Positions 25,401-38,600 of a stretch of DNA of 64,000 nucleotides are shown here, piece by piece; position 1 is the stretch's first letter; the number at the start of each line of letters is the position of its first letter. Below the pieces are notes generated by a model, which was not told the origin of the DNA, made no database searches, and saw only the letters and a program-made list of their open reading frames with translations. The translations under genes and the position numbers were made by a program. The stretch is from Baylisascaris procyonis. Its lineage: Eukaryota; Nematoda; Chromadorea; Rhabditida; Ascarididae. The DNA lies in contig JAZARR010000059.1 of assembly GCA_037389465.1 (NCBI GenBank), positions 1,098,501 to 1,162,500 of the forward strand, written 5' to 3'.

Positions 25401-27261
25401 AATTCAAAAGCACTGCTTCCTATGCTGCACGAATTGTCGATTTTTTTGTAAAGAAGGTTCTTTGTGGCCATACCATTCTTTTCTTTAAACGTGTTAGGTA
25501 CTGCTGCTCAGTCTCAGAGTTTGAATTCGAGGTATTAAGATGGTGCAATCCACCTTCGTACACCTTTTTTTGGAAGGAGCACTGAAAACTTAGGTGAAGG
25601 TAGTTGGAAAACTCTGAAGGTATGAAAAACAGTAAACAAATTATTGGAAACTTTAGAGCAACCCGGATCAAACTAGTCTGGTTTTGTTGATGGAGAAACT
25701 TTTAAATAGTTTTTCGATCTTTTGAGATGGGACTTTGTTCACCATCTCCATCCTTCATTTGCTTTGATTATGAACTTGATCTGAATCAGGAGAAGTAGAA
25801 CGCGACATGGTCTTGTTGATCTTACTGGACGTGTTGTGGGATGGTTTGTTGTATATGGGGATGGATGTGCGATGTTGAGAAGGGAGGCTGATTGCAGACG
25901 ATCGTGTCTGGTGGCCGTCATGGCGAGGTGTGTCTCTGGGATATACGACAGAGACAACTTCGTGCTACGATGAAGTGCTTTGAGAACTCAATTGTTAAGT
26001 GTCTCGTTGGTGATCCCTCACAAGACGTGGTCATCGCGGGTTCTAACGATGGAGATATTAAAGTGAGTTAATTGCTTTTTGTCACGTCAAATGGTACCGA
26101 CGAATATCGTAAAAAATGGCACCTGCGAATACTTCAGATTTTTTGAAATTCGCGTAATGCTTATATGCGGACTTGTTGGACAGAGTGTGTTTATTTAGTG
26201 AGGAATTTTGTTCGAGCTCGTAAGCGTGCTACGTGAAACGGATAAAAAAGGAGTGTAATTGCTGTATCATCAAGCCGTATGCAGGATTGCTGCGCGAGGT
26301 GAGTCGGTTCTTAGAAAGGAAAACTAGAGTAGATTTCAAAGTTTAGATGTTCATCTTCGTAGAATGAGCGTTATCACACTTGAAGATTCAAAGAGAATTC
26401 GTACGTTGCAATTGAGTACATATAGGGTACTCGCGCGATCTGGATATCATTACCTCCATAACCATCCATCCTCACGAGGGAATTCTTTGTTCTTTTTGCT
26501 GGCTATAGATGAGAGAACCTTCTCGTGCTCCTTTTCCCCACTCTGTCCTCCCTCCTTCCACCTTTTTCCTCGACACAAGCTTTGTCTCACGTGGTTAGCC
26601 CACAACGCACGAAAGCCGTCTAAAGAAACGAATTGAAGTGGACAAAGTTTCAACAGTAGCATGATGGGTATGATCTGAAATGATGTTTGAAGTTGTCCAA
26701 ATGGGGCCTAGGCGCTGCATTCGGATTTTTCACCCTTTCAGGCAGGCAGTTTCCCTGGCCAAAGAAGTCTTTCTACCCACTCGAAAATGCATTATGCATT
26801 ATAAATACCTGGTATTGTTAAAACTGCGGCGAATTATATTGTGAAGAGTGAATTTACTATTATTTATGTTGCAGTAAAAGAGGTTTTAGAAGTGCAACGA
26901 ACACCAACTCATACTTGAATGCGAGGGAATTGATGTGAGACTTGATCAGCTGTATTTGGTTAATCAAGTACGCGTTCTTGTTTTCCTTAAACGCAGTGCT
27001 GGATGACAAAAGTTGCTTAAGTCGTGTCGAAATACTAGAATTAATAGAGTAAATTTGCAGATTTGGAATATGGACGCTACTCCACAACTAGTGTTATCGT
27101 TGAACGGCGAACATGCTGCTCGTGGGGGTTTCAGCTTGCGTCAGGTCGCCTCAGGCGGTATTCAAGGTGTACAACAGCTTTTTCTTGACGCACAGATGCG
27201 TCTCTTCTCGTGCGGTTCTGACTGCTCGTTAAAATGTAGACCACTTTCGACGCTCATCTAA
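277..27261 (+). CDS. rbc-1: Rabconnectin-3 alpha / DmX-like protein, C-terminal half (5' partial, 32 exons)
   Basis: Large WD40 scaffold of the rabconnectin-3 complex (DMXL1/2; yeast Rav1), which in other animals supports V-ATPase assembly and synaptic-vesicle function. Exons: 277-408, 574-748, 1606-1777, 2490-2588, 3388-3552, 4219-4424, 4781-4982, 5814-6026, 7506-7679, 8312-8383, 8835-8969, 9328-9458, 10238-10485, 11817-11983, 12346-12452, 13309-13474, 15059-15215, 15664-15797, 16217-16357, 16998-17217, 18042-18194, 18796-18962, 19146-19265, 19856-20017, 20307-20366, 21851-21895, 22535-22595, 23533-23627, 24250-24363, 24990-25193, 25898-26062, 27061-27261. Every exon has AG/GT borders and every junction keeps phase; split codons at several joins restore expected family residues. 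The product is about 1586 residues, roughly half of a family that exceeds 2500 residues, so the 5' half lies left of the window. Recognition rests on family motifs such as VDECGLRFLMAMK, KAALKNAF, GFEVDGGQLRFQ and WPGVDNLVALL. The symbol is the C. elegans ortholog name and orthology is inferred. Individual exon edges are less certain where noted elsewhere. Confidence 0.92.
9508..9900 (+). other. Long open frame inside a DmX-like intron, status unclear
   Basis: An open frame of 130 codons lies within the intron between exons 9328-9458 and 10238-10485. It includes a basic stretch (DHERLQRRLFHIG) and hydrophobic segments. I cannot match it to the DmX family at this point of the protein, where vertebrates pass directly from an acidic linker to an Arg-rich helix. 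It may be chance, an old insertion, or a lineage-specific exon. Confidence 0.15.
10486..10506 (+). promoter_or_regulatory. Two in-frame alternative splice donors
   Basis: Exon 10238-10485 can end at GT 10486-10487 (GTAATC) or 21 bases later at GT 10507-10508 (GTAGGT). Both leave one base of a codon and both join correctly to 11817. The choice adds or removes seven residues. I cannot tell from sequence which is used; the second has the slightly better donor. Confidence 0.35.
11817..18962 (+). other. DmX-like gene: middle region (exons 14-22)
   Basis: This region links the helical part to the WD40 domain. Recognisable family stretches are FPLLVASVSSCKMFVSSPLH (11817-11983), CQGLSSCLYQSLCD (12346-12452), KWPGVDNLVALLNREKDEE (13309-13474), LFSYAFTAYDSRWLYRLAAH with an FGGGGEK motif (15059-15215), PDGYAWLLMRVALVHQQLY (16998-17217) and LIEPGNTPFESDEPAALPVR (18796-18962). 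Exons 15664-15797 and 16217-16357 are Ser/Thr/Pro-rich and poorly conserved, likely a disordered linker. Exon 16998 was placed on phase: the nearer AG at 16970-16971 would put a stop in frame, whereas the AG at 16996-16997 keeps the frame open. Exon 18796 was chosen over an AG at 18776-18777 because it has the better acceptor and restores the family Gly-Pro pair. Confidence 0.85.
14265..14475. mobile_element. MITE-like palindromic element in a DmX-like intron
   Basis: Two arms of about 70 bases (14265-14334 and 14407-14475) are imperfect inverted repeats of each other. Shared blocks include GTCGAATAGAGATG, AATAATAATTTAT and CTCTTTGAGC against their reverse complements. The arms are separated by an AT-rich loop of about 72 bases. 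A 13-base direct repeat (TATAAAAAAGCAG) occurs on both sides, at 14238-14250 and 14527-14539. There is no coding capacity. This is the form expected of a non-autonomous inverted-repeat element. The flanking repeat is longer than typical target-site duplications, so it may be unrelated. Confidence 0.6.
19146..27261 (+). other. DmX-like gene: C-terminal WD40 propeller (exons 23-32)
   Basis: After an acidic stretch (exon 19146-19265) and the ELQEMDISSLFDEW segment (19856-20017), two small exons (60 and 45 bases) lead into six WD40-type repeats. Landmarks in order: YLSGSSDGSIRLWEW, KLAAVDGDGLLCLWQ, LSSGDQNIALWDT, IVSGGRHGEVCLWDIRQRQL, VIAGSNDGDIKIWNM, and a final FSCGSDCSLKCRPL before the stop codon at 27259-27261. 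The repeats end with Trp-Asp or similar and match the C-terminal propeller of DMXL proteins, which ends shortly after an equivalent SCG-D-LK motif. The Tyr codon at the 22595/23533 join is split across the intron and restores the family Tyr-Tyr-Leu. The stop position matches the family end, so the 3' end of the coding region is secure. I could not pin a polyadenylation signal. Confidence 0.9.
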
Positions 27262-31109
<3,848 letters not shown>

Positions 31110-31365
31110 CTAATTCTTAGGGGCTTTCAGGTGATGCCATAAGAAGGCGAGTAGGGTAGAATAGAAGGATGCTGCAAACATGTCATGCAGTCTGGCTCCA
31201 GTTTTTGGTATGAGTGTATTGTAAATGTCGGCACCAGTTCGCTTGCGTGTCATTTGCCCACCGCTGTTGCTGTCCCGTAGAGGAACGGCAGATGCGCTTG
31301 CTGCTTCCTCCACCTTTTTGAGCTTCCGTCCAAGCGGAATTGAATACAAAAACAGCAACGAGTGT
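31110..31365 (-). CDS. Candidate terminal exon of an unidentified minus-strand gene
   Basis: On the minus strand a strong acceptor (TTTTATTTCCAG) at 31366-31377 precedes an open frame of 84 residues ending at TAG (31110-31112). The frame contains LGRKLKKVEEAASASA, GADIYNTLIPKTGARLHDMF and a hydrophobic stretch FYSTLLAFLW close to the C-terminus. Composition and acceptor both look like a real last exon, and the hydrophobic stretch could be a membrane segment. I do not recognise the family. Exons further upstream would lie at higher coordinates and would overlap the plus-strand candidate gene at 31.5-32.4 kb; I did not find them. It may be a decayed fragment. Confidence 0.35.
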
Positions 31366-31499
31366 CTGGAAATAAAAGAAACATCTGGCATATACGTATA
31401 AGAGAGGTACGCAGAAATTAGTGTCATAGAACCCGAGCGACACAGAGCATCCTAAAGCCGTCGTTAAAAAGAAACGTTCCGACTTGATTCTTGGGTGTT

Positions 31500-32353
31500 A
31501 TGATGGGATCTGAACTAATCCCGCCCTCAACGTCTTCAAATAAAGTTCAATCCATGAAGTCGTGGCGCAGCAAATGTTGCCGGTAAGCGTGCACAGATTG
31601 GTTAGGGAGTTGAAAGTGTTCTTGACAGTCCTTCGCGTTCGCAGGGGCTGCAAAAATCAATTACCGATTACTGCAGGTTATGTTGTACCTGACTACGACC
31701 GTAACCAGAAATGGCTTTCTTTGGGAGATCCTTTTCTAGAGTTGAAGTGCTCATTCTTGAATGGTTGTGCTTGGGTAGTGCTTCAATATCCAAAGCAAAA
31801 TACGCGCATAGTTTGTTACAGATATTTCACCGATCCTTCAGAAAAACAAACTTTTACAGGTTAGATATTGCATTCTAACTCTTTCACTTTTGCGTTAATA
31901 CTGTGTGTTGCCTTAGTGGACATCAACCACCGGGGCGGAATTCAGTCAAGGCGATAGTCTTTAAAGTGTATGTGCTGCTTGTGGTATATAACTTTCAGAG
32001 TACTTGTTGTCTTATCGTCTTATATTCCAAATGCTTGTCTTATCAATTCTTTCAGACGCATCCGTGCCCCGCTATTGTTCAGCTAGCTTCAACTTAGGAC
32101 AGCGGCTTACTGTCCGCTCTTTCATGCCAAGTGTAATCCAAACTTTTCGTCTCTCATATTTAGTGACATGTTGAAAAGCGTGTGGAATTAACAAATTCCA
32201 CCACCGATCGATCGGCCCAAGCGATCTTCTTTACAATTTTTATTCCTTTATATTCTTCAATACGGAGTTCATTCGTTTCTCTCTCAGCAGCTACAAATGG
32301 TTAAGCTTGCGAGAAATCGATTTATAGAACGTAGAAGACGCCAACTTCTGTAG
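31500..32353 (+). CDS. Candidate small gene of unknown family (about four exons)
   Basis: A phase-consistent chain can be read: ATG at 31500 to 31582, then 31645-31859, then 32056 to about 32163, then a last exon starting at 32287 or 32290 (CAGCAG tandem acceptor) and ending at TAG 32351-32353. The product is about 155 residues. It begins MMGSELIPPSTSS, has a basic Cys cluster (WRSKCCRGCK), a central part with several Cys and Trp (GYVVPDYDRNQKW, LKCSFLNGCAWVVLQY, RIVCYRYFTD) and ends in a basic tail (VKLARNRFIERRRRQLL). The exon 1-2 and 2-3 joins restore codons exactly. The donor of exon 3 (TTA|GTGACA) is weak, so the last join is uncertain. I recognise no family. No signal peptide is evident from the chosen start. 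Confidence 0.45.
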
Positions 32354-32640
32354 AACACCAATTTGCTTATGGTAGCGTTGCTGGAATGATGCTTTTCGAC
32401 ATTGCCACTTTTGATTACTCCGCTCCTGTACAGCCAATCGCTCACTGTAAGGCGTATGGACAAGAATTCGAAGTTATGAGAAAATCATGCAGCCGGAAGG
32501 TTTATCGTTACAGCTCCTCTTCAACCATTCCGACGTGCGCCTTTACGTCTTCGCTCTCCACAGATGGTGTCCCTAAAAGTCGACTAATTCCTTTGACTAG
32601 CGTTCAAATCTCAGCATCAGGTGCAAAATTCCAAATTTAA
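32335..32640 (+). other. Open frame of uncertain coding status overlapping the preceding gene's last exon
   Basis: From an AG at 32333-32334 the frame stays open for about 100 codons to TAA at 32638-32640. It contains TFDYSAPVQPIAHCKAYG, two further Cys and a Ser/Thr-rich region. It is in a different frame from the last exon of the candidate gene at 31.5-32.35 kb and overlaps it by a few codons. It could be an alternative 3' exon of that gene, an exon of another gene, or chance. Confidence 0.22.
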
Positions 32641-33834
32641 AGGTGAATTGAACTATAGGACCGAGCAAAAATTGAGTAAAGTTATGTAGCGACTGAGTAA
32701 CTCTTAGCTACAACTTTTATGGGAATATTTCGCATACTTCAAAAATATGCGTAAGGAATAAGACTAATCAAAACATTGGTATAGCGCCTTACAAGACAGC
32801 TTATAAGGAGGTCACAAGAGGCGTGACAGCTTTTGACTAGGTTATAATAATGTGATGCAGGTTAATATCGGTTTCCTTGTACAGTAAGCCATAATCAATA
32901 ACGATGCCATACATTACTCTTGCAGCTATAAACGAAGTCGATGAGCTATCTTTCCTATTTCTCAAAGAGATGAGAAAACGAGTAATAATTCCAAAGATGA
33001 GAGTATTTGCTGACTGACTGATGCATAAAACAAAGCGAAGTTATGCAGTAGACAACATAAGACCAGTGAAAAAAAACGCAATTCAAGTAAACTGCTCACT
33101 CATTAATCAACAATCGATACCTGAAATTTGTTAAATAAATTCCGCAGTAGGATGTGCCATCTTTAAATATGGTATTAAATGCGAACATTATTTTACTTAA
33201 GTTCTGTTCTTGCTGGAGGAAAAACTTCTGCGAGCTTCCAGGCATTTGGGACTCTTTTAAGTGTTAATCATTATCTGCCACCCGGTTATTATCTCATTAT
33301 CACATCTTTCAAAATTACTGGATGTTTCGTTTGTTATCAGTTGCATATCACATCGTCCACCAGTTAATTCGATACATTTTGCCGTTAACCGACTAAGCGG
33401 AAATTTTATGGCGATGACCAATGCTCAACACATTTCACGGTTTATATATCTATAGGTAATAATACTTCCATAAAATATAGTGCTGCTAAAGATTCGCTAT
33501 GTGCCACATGTGCTTAATCAATGAAGTCGAAGATCGTTACCTAAGTCAGGTAAACGTTATTTTTTATTTCAAAGTATTTCTTCAGCATCCTTAACATCAA
33601 TTCATAAATGGAGCACATTTCTCAAACGAATTGTCATAAAATTACGAGCGATTCATCTGTTTTACACTGTTAACGAGCAACATCGATCTGAAGTCCACGA
33701 AGCTCCCCAACAGAGGACGATGTATACGAGTGATGGAACTGGAACTTGTGCCAGAAGCAGATTTCACCCCGTCCGTCTTTTTCTCAGGTGGAATCTCTGC
33801 ATACCATGGGCGCAAGAATTGTATTGCTGTGTTC

Positions 33835-33907
33835 ATGCTTCTCTTCTACTTGTGTTCACTATTAACTCTCACTCTTCAATGGCTCCTTCTCGCTGTTTTT
33901 ATGTACC
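33835..33907 (+). CDS. Possible signal-peptide exon of the downstream lipase
   Basis: An ATG at 33835 opens a strongly hydrophobic run (LLFYLCSLLTLTLQWLLLAV) of about 24 residues. Ending it before GT at 33908-33909 leaves one base, the phase the lipase exon at 35691 needs. The donor (ACC|GTTGTA) is mediocre and no clear signal cleavage site follows. The frame is also open upstream of the ATG, so the hydrophobic run could instead be a membrane segment of another protein. Confidence 0.25.
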
Positions 33908-34539
33908 GTTGTATAATTTGCAAAGTACACGCTTTACTTATCCTCTCATTGTTTATTGTCATCATCTTCTAGCAATGAGGAGCACGTTTATTCAACACCA
34001 TCAATTTGAGTTCTACAAGGTGAATTTTGCCAGTAGTCTACAACTCATCATACCTGTTCAACACGCATTCTAAATTAATTTTAATCTCCTTTGACATGAA
34101 TACGTTGTGAGGGGTATCACCACGATTTTTCCTCGGAATCGCCACGTCTTCCATACCCAGCAAGTTTTCTTAGGACTCGCAGATATTCATAGGAATTCTT
34201 TTTATACAATGGATTTTCAATTAGAAATAGAAATTTCCCTTACCGGACCACAAGAGGGATGAAAATCGTCAAAAAGTGTTGCCAAGTCTCGGCCTTGATA
34301 AGGCAAAGCGGCAAGTTTGGCCGTCGTGCAGAAAACTTCTTGATGTAGAAAACACTGTAAATCAATGGTGTGTTTAGGGTCAAGTGATACAAGCGGCCTT
34401 TCTGTTCAGCTTAAAAAAATGGTGAAGAAACCGATGGTTTAGGAGACTGTAGTAATGACTACAAGCTTAGCGGTTGAATTCTTAAAATGCATAACCAGTA
34501 GAAGCTTGGACCAAAAGTAAACCTACACATGCTTGGGAG

Positions 34540-34899
34540 CTAGAGCATCCAGGAAACTGGATAGAAAATCACGCTAACCAAACTTTCGCGCACGCGAATG
34601 CGTTTCTCAGGCTTTCTCAGGCCGCACGCGAGTGCGTTTCTCAGACAATTCAGGCTGAATTGTCGGAAATAATTACGAATTTCAGATGGCTCCACGTTAA
34701 GGGGAGGAAGCCTTTTCGAGAAGGAAACACCAAGTCGAATATGCTGAGGAGTAGCAGAGGGCACATTTCGAGGTTTATAATCGTATTTAGCTTGATAAAG
34801 ACGAGCAAGACGTTCGATTGTGACGATTTTGACACCTGTCGAGAATGTGATGAGATCATTTCCGACGATGAGACAAGGAAATGCGAGTGGGTTATGCAT
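34540..34899 (-). other. Unassigned minus-strand open frame with coding-like composition
   Basis: A 119-residue frame with codon choice similar to the neighbouring genes. It includes TIERLARLYQAKYDY, LGVSFSKRLPPLNVEPSE and a basic stretch GLRKPEKRIRVRE. No family is recognised and no splice structure is obvious. It may be a decayed insertion. Short direct and inverted repeats (34587-34664) lie within it. Confidence 0.22.
34587..34664. repeat. Short direct repeat pair followed by a perfect hairpin
   Basis: Two near-identical 24-base copies end in GCACGCGARTGCGTTTCTCAG (copies at 34587-34610 and 34621-34644, one internal change plus differences at the left edge). They are followed by a perfect 10-base inverted repeat (34644-34653 and 34655-34664) around a single central base. 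Confidence 0.6.
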
Positions 34900-35690
34900 T
34901 TCTCAAAACAAACTGAAGTTTGCTTATGTACGGAAAAATGCCTATTTACCTAGCGCTTAGGACGCAAAGAAGTGCCTTGGGCCGATTTCAGTTTTGCTTG
35001 TTGAGTTTCATATTTGAAGTCGTCGTCGATTTTACTGAATATTCTGGCAAATTTTATTATTTTGTTTTTGCCGATTTTTTCATTATTTTATTTATTTGCC
35101 CGTTTATTTACTGTATGAATTTATTGGCAATGTTGGATACACAAGATGAATTTCCTTGCCAAAGATTGTTTGCTACTGCACTGTTATTCGTCTCTGTCGT
35201 GTCTAAAGATTTAGTTCAACGGATACATATAATGTGACCTTTTTGGCACATAAGCGCTTTAAAATTAAATAGGTCTTTTGAATAATGATTTTGTATCTGA
35301 AATCACTTTCATTTCCAAAAATAAGGCTCTCGAAACTGCCCAACTTTGCAACATTAATTTACTGCTGTTGCATTTTGATCGTTCTATACCTCTCGGGTCG
35401 TCGCAGGTCTGAAACGATCAAAGGAATGTTCGGCTCTTCACTGTCATGTCTAATAATATATGCGCTTTCCGGACACTGAATTTAAGCTTGGATCTATCTT
35501 GTTCTATTTAATTTGTCCTTAGCAACGTTTGAAAAGAATCACCAAATGAAATTAAAAAAAAAAACTCTCTTGCAAGTGTTTATCATTAATGATTTGGAGT
35601 GGACACATCTAAGTTGAGTTGGAAATCGTTGGTTACACATCATAGTATAATTCATAAGCATAAATAAATGCGTATCAGTATCAATTTAAG

Positions 35691-38600
35691 TCAACATTAT
35701 TTTTGGATGGTGTGCTTCTTCGAATAGCTGCGTTACGAAGCATTTCTATAACTGCTTCCTTGCCGATAAGATTACAAACAGCAACGACTGCTCTCTCTAT
35801 ATCCAAAAAGGCGATGCGTATAGCGATCACTTCGCCAGAACACAAATGCTCGCTCTCAGCGCTGCCGCATACTGGAGCAATCCCCAACTATGTCTTACAA
35901 CTAGAGTAAACGATTCTCAGGTATACTATTTGACACTTGAAACCCAGCAGCAAATCAAAACCTCAGTCGCCTGGCATCTCTCCAGGTTGAACAACATATA
36001 AATACAGATCGAAATTGTAGCTTTGTAACGCTTTCGTGCTATTTAATTTCTCAATATTTGGTTTCGTAAAATTTGGGACCCGTCTGCACACTATGAGTTG
36101 TGCGTATCATCGCCTACAGAGCACGCCAATAAGGCATCATTTTCCTTGAGGTTATTGGCTTGCTAAAATTGGGCAGAAATAATATGTCACGTTTATATAC
36201 AGTGCTTCGTCACTCATAACTAAACGATAAGCATATTATGTAATATTCTGAGATTCTTTCTTGTTTTTGGTCGTTTTCCTTGCAATTACAGGTTTGTTCC
36301 GACGTGCAAATGGTAGAAATATAATGGTAAATAAATGTAGCATATTGCTGTCTAATCATCCTGCCATCTGCATAAGAAAGATTGCTATTATGCAGTGTTA
36401 CAACAGCTCTTGAAAATGCATCCATTGACATAAACAGTCTTCATTTGCTTTCAGCTAACTCGTAGCTGAGAAAGGGTTCTTATTGACAAACGTTATGAGA
36501 AATGAATCAATGCCTAGAACTCCCGGGAAGGGCGTTTTTCCAACGTTCGCCATAACATTTCGCATTAGATTGCAGGGAGTTCCACTCAATAATTTATGGT
36601 CACAATTTCAATTTGATATATGCCAGTCTTGCTTTCCTAGCAACGTCCTCGATCAGAATTCATGCTGAATGAAATTCCTTGACATCCTACCAAGCAAAGA
36701 GGTTTCCCTTGTATAGTTTCGGTGGAGCTCGCGTAAAAGCAATCGTGTAAATGCTGCAGTTTCGTGAAACCGAAGTAATGATCGGCTATTGTGGTGGCCA
36801 TATTTTGCTAAGGCGGTTGCTGTTTTTCGTGTCTGTACAACAGGATAACATAGCAACTAAGGGACGAGAGAATTAATTTAGGAAAATGTGTCTTACCACG
36901 AATTTTCACTTCAGCTTTTATCTACGCACATGTAATTTGAGCACGTTGTGAGTGGTTAATAATCCATATTGCTAACGTTTGAATGGATGGATTTGCGTGC
37001 GCTGTAAACGTTTAGATCTTTCAATGCGGTGTTTTCAATGGGTCACTGCTGCTCTGAGAAAGTGAAACTTTGTCAAAAAAGCGTGAAGCTCGTCACGCTA
37101 CCAGTCTTGAGATGAACGCCTGCTTCCTTTAATTCCATACACAAAAGAACACTTCAGCTCGTGCGACAAACAACAGTTCCATGCGGCGTATCGAAATTAA
37201 CGCTGTGCTCCGCATTTATCGCCTTATCGAACCACAGCAACGCCATAATTTTAAGTTTCCGGTGCGAGCTTTGTGCTTTTATTATATTTCATTTATTACT
37301 CAAGCTGCAGCAGCAGCATTCAATGCCATATTGAACGAATTTCGTATTTCCGTATTTTGGCAAGGCCCTGTGAAAAGTTCGATCGGCGACAAAGAAAAAA
37401 GCGAATTTTTGGCTCATTTTTGGAACGCATGTGCATGTGCATTCGTTTTTATGCGGTTTTGCAGGTGTGTAGTATGGCAAGATCGTACCTGCGCCCATAT
37501 GCATATATGTTCCGTAATTTCAATTTTGCGAACAACTACGGCAACAAGACTTATGAAATTTGCCGTGTATGATGTGCATTACAAGTTCATTTTTCACATC
37601 ATATTTTGCTCTACTTCGCGAAACCTGAAGGAAATTATTGCCATTTAAAAGGCCTAAAAAACATGTTTGCATTTTGCGCCGATCGTATGAAAGAAAATGA
37701 ATATTTTGTTGAGAAACTGCACAAACGGTCAGAACAGCTGAAATATGAAGGCATTTCCCCGCACATTTTAGTTTTTATTGGCAGATTGTGAAATTTTTTA
37801 TCGAAATGATCAGAGAGATAGAGTGCAGAACGCTTGTCTTGTCAGCTCATCTAATACGCTTCTCCTTTTATTTCCACTTTATGAGTTGTTATGCAAGTGG
37901 TTGGTGGTGGTTACGCTGAGTAAAAAAATTCGTATATTTTCTCAACAAAATTGGCGCGCATTCGCACTGATTTCGTGAAATCTCTTTTATACTCTGCTAG
38001 AATAAAAATGGCACTATTGAGAAAATCATGAGAGTGTCGCAATCTTCGACAGCATTTATGTCTTATGGTTAATTTGTTTTGATTTATGCCTTTGCATATA
38101 AAAAAAGTAGAGAAGTTTCAACAAAACATTTCAATGTAATGAAACTTGTTTACATCCGAAAAGTGAATCACTGTTTCGTATCTTTTCAGCGGAACCAACA
38201 CAGGCGAGCAGTTGTGGATGGAACGCTGGGAAACAGTTTTTGATGAACGAATCGCTTTGGTTGGCGGCGGTGTGGTGAGTTTTTAGTGCGAAAAGCAACT
38301 TTTTGAAAAAGCATTTGGGGAAGACTGTGCACTCTTCTACACTGATCTTCTCAGCACCGTCTTGTCAAAAATTTGTAACATTTCCGCAGCCACTGGCAAA
38401 CTTCACGATGAATGCTTCTATAGTACTCATATGATACATATATTTAATAAAGACGTTGCTTGCAACGGCAAGCAAAAATTATTATTAGTGGCGTAGAACG
38501 TCTGCACGCCACACCATCCTCGGTTTTGTTCATGCATAACGTTTCATAAATATTTAGTCGGACGCCTAACCAATAATCATGAGAATAATGCAGTGCAGTT

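Noticed and set aside
33649..33960. Open frame with GRKNCIAVFMLLFYLCSLL followed by a hydrophobic run, at first reminiscent of the membrane region of a beta-sarcoglycan
   Set aside because: T-rich DNA easily encodes such hydrophobic runs. I found no downstream exons resembling the sarcoglycan extracellular domain, and part of the run may instead be a lipase signal exon.
35681..35887. 68-codon minus-strand frame that looks protein-like
   Set aside because: It is the antisense shadow of the lipase exon 35691-35920, whose plus-strand frame carries clear family motifs.
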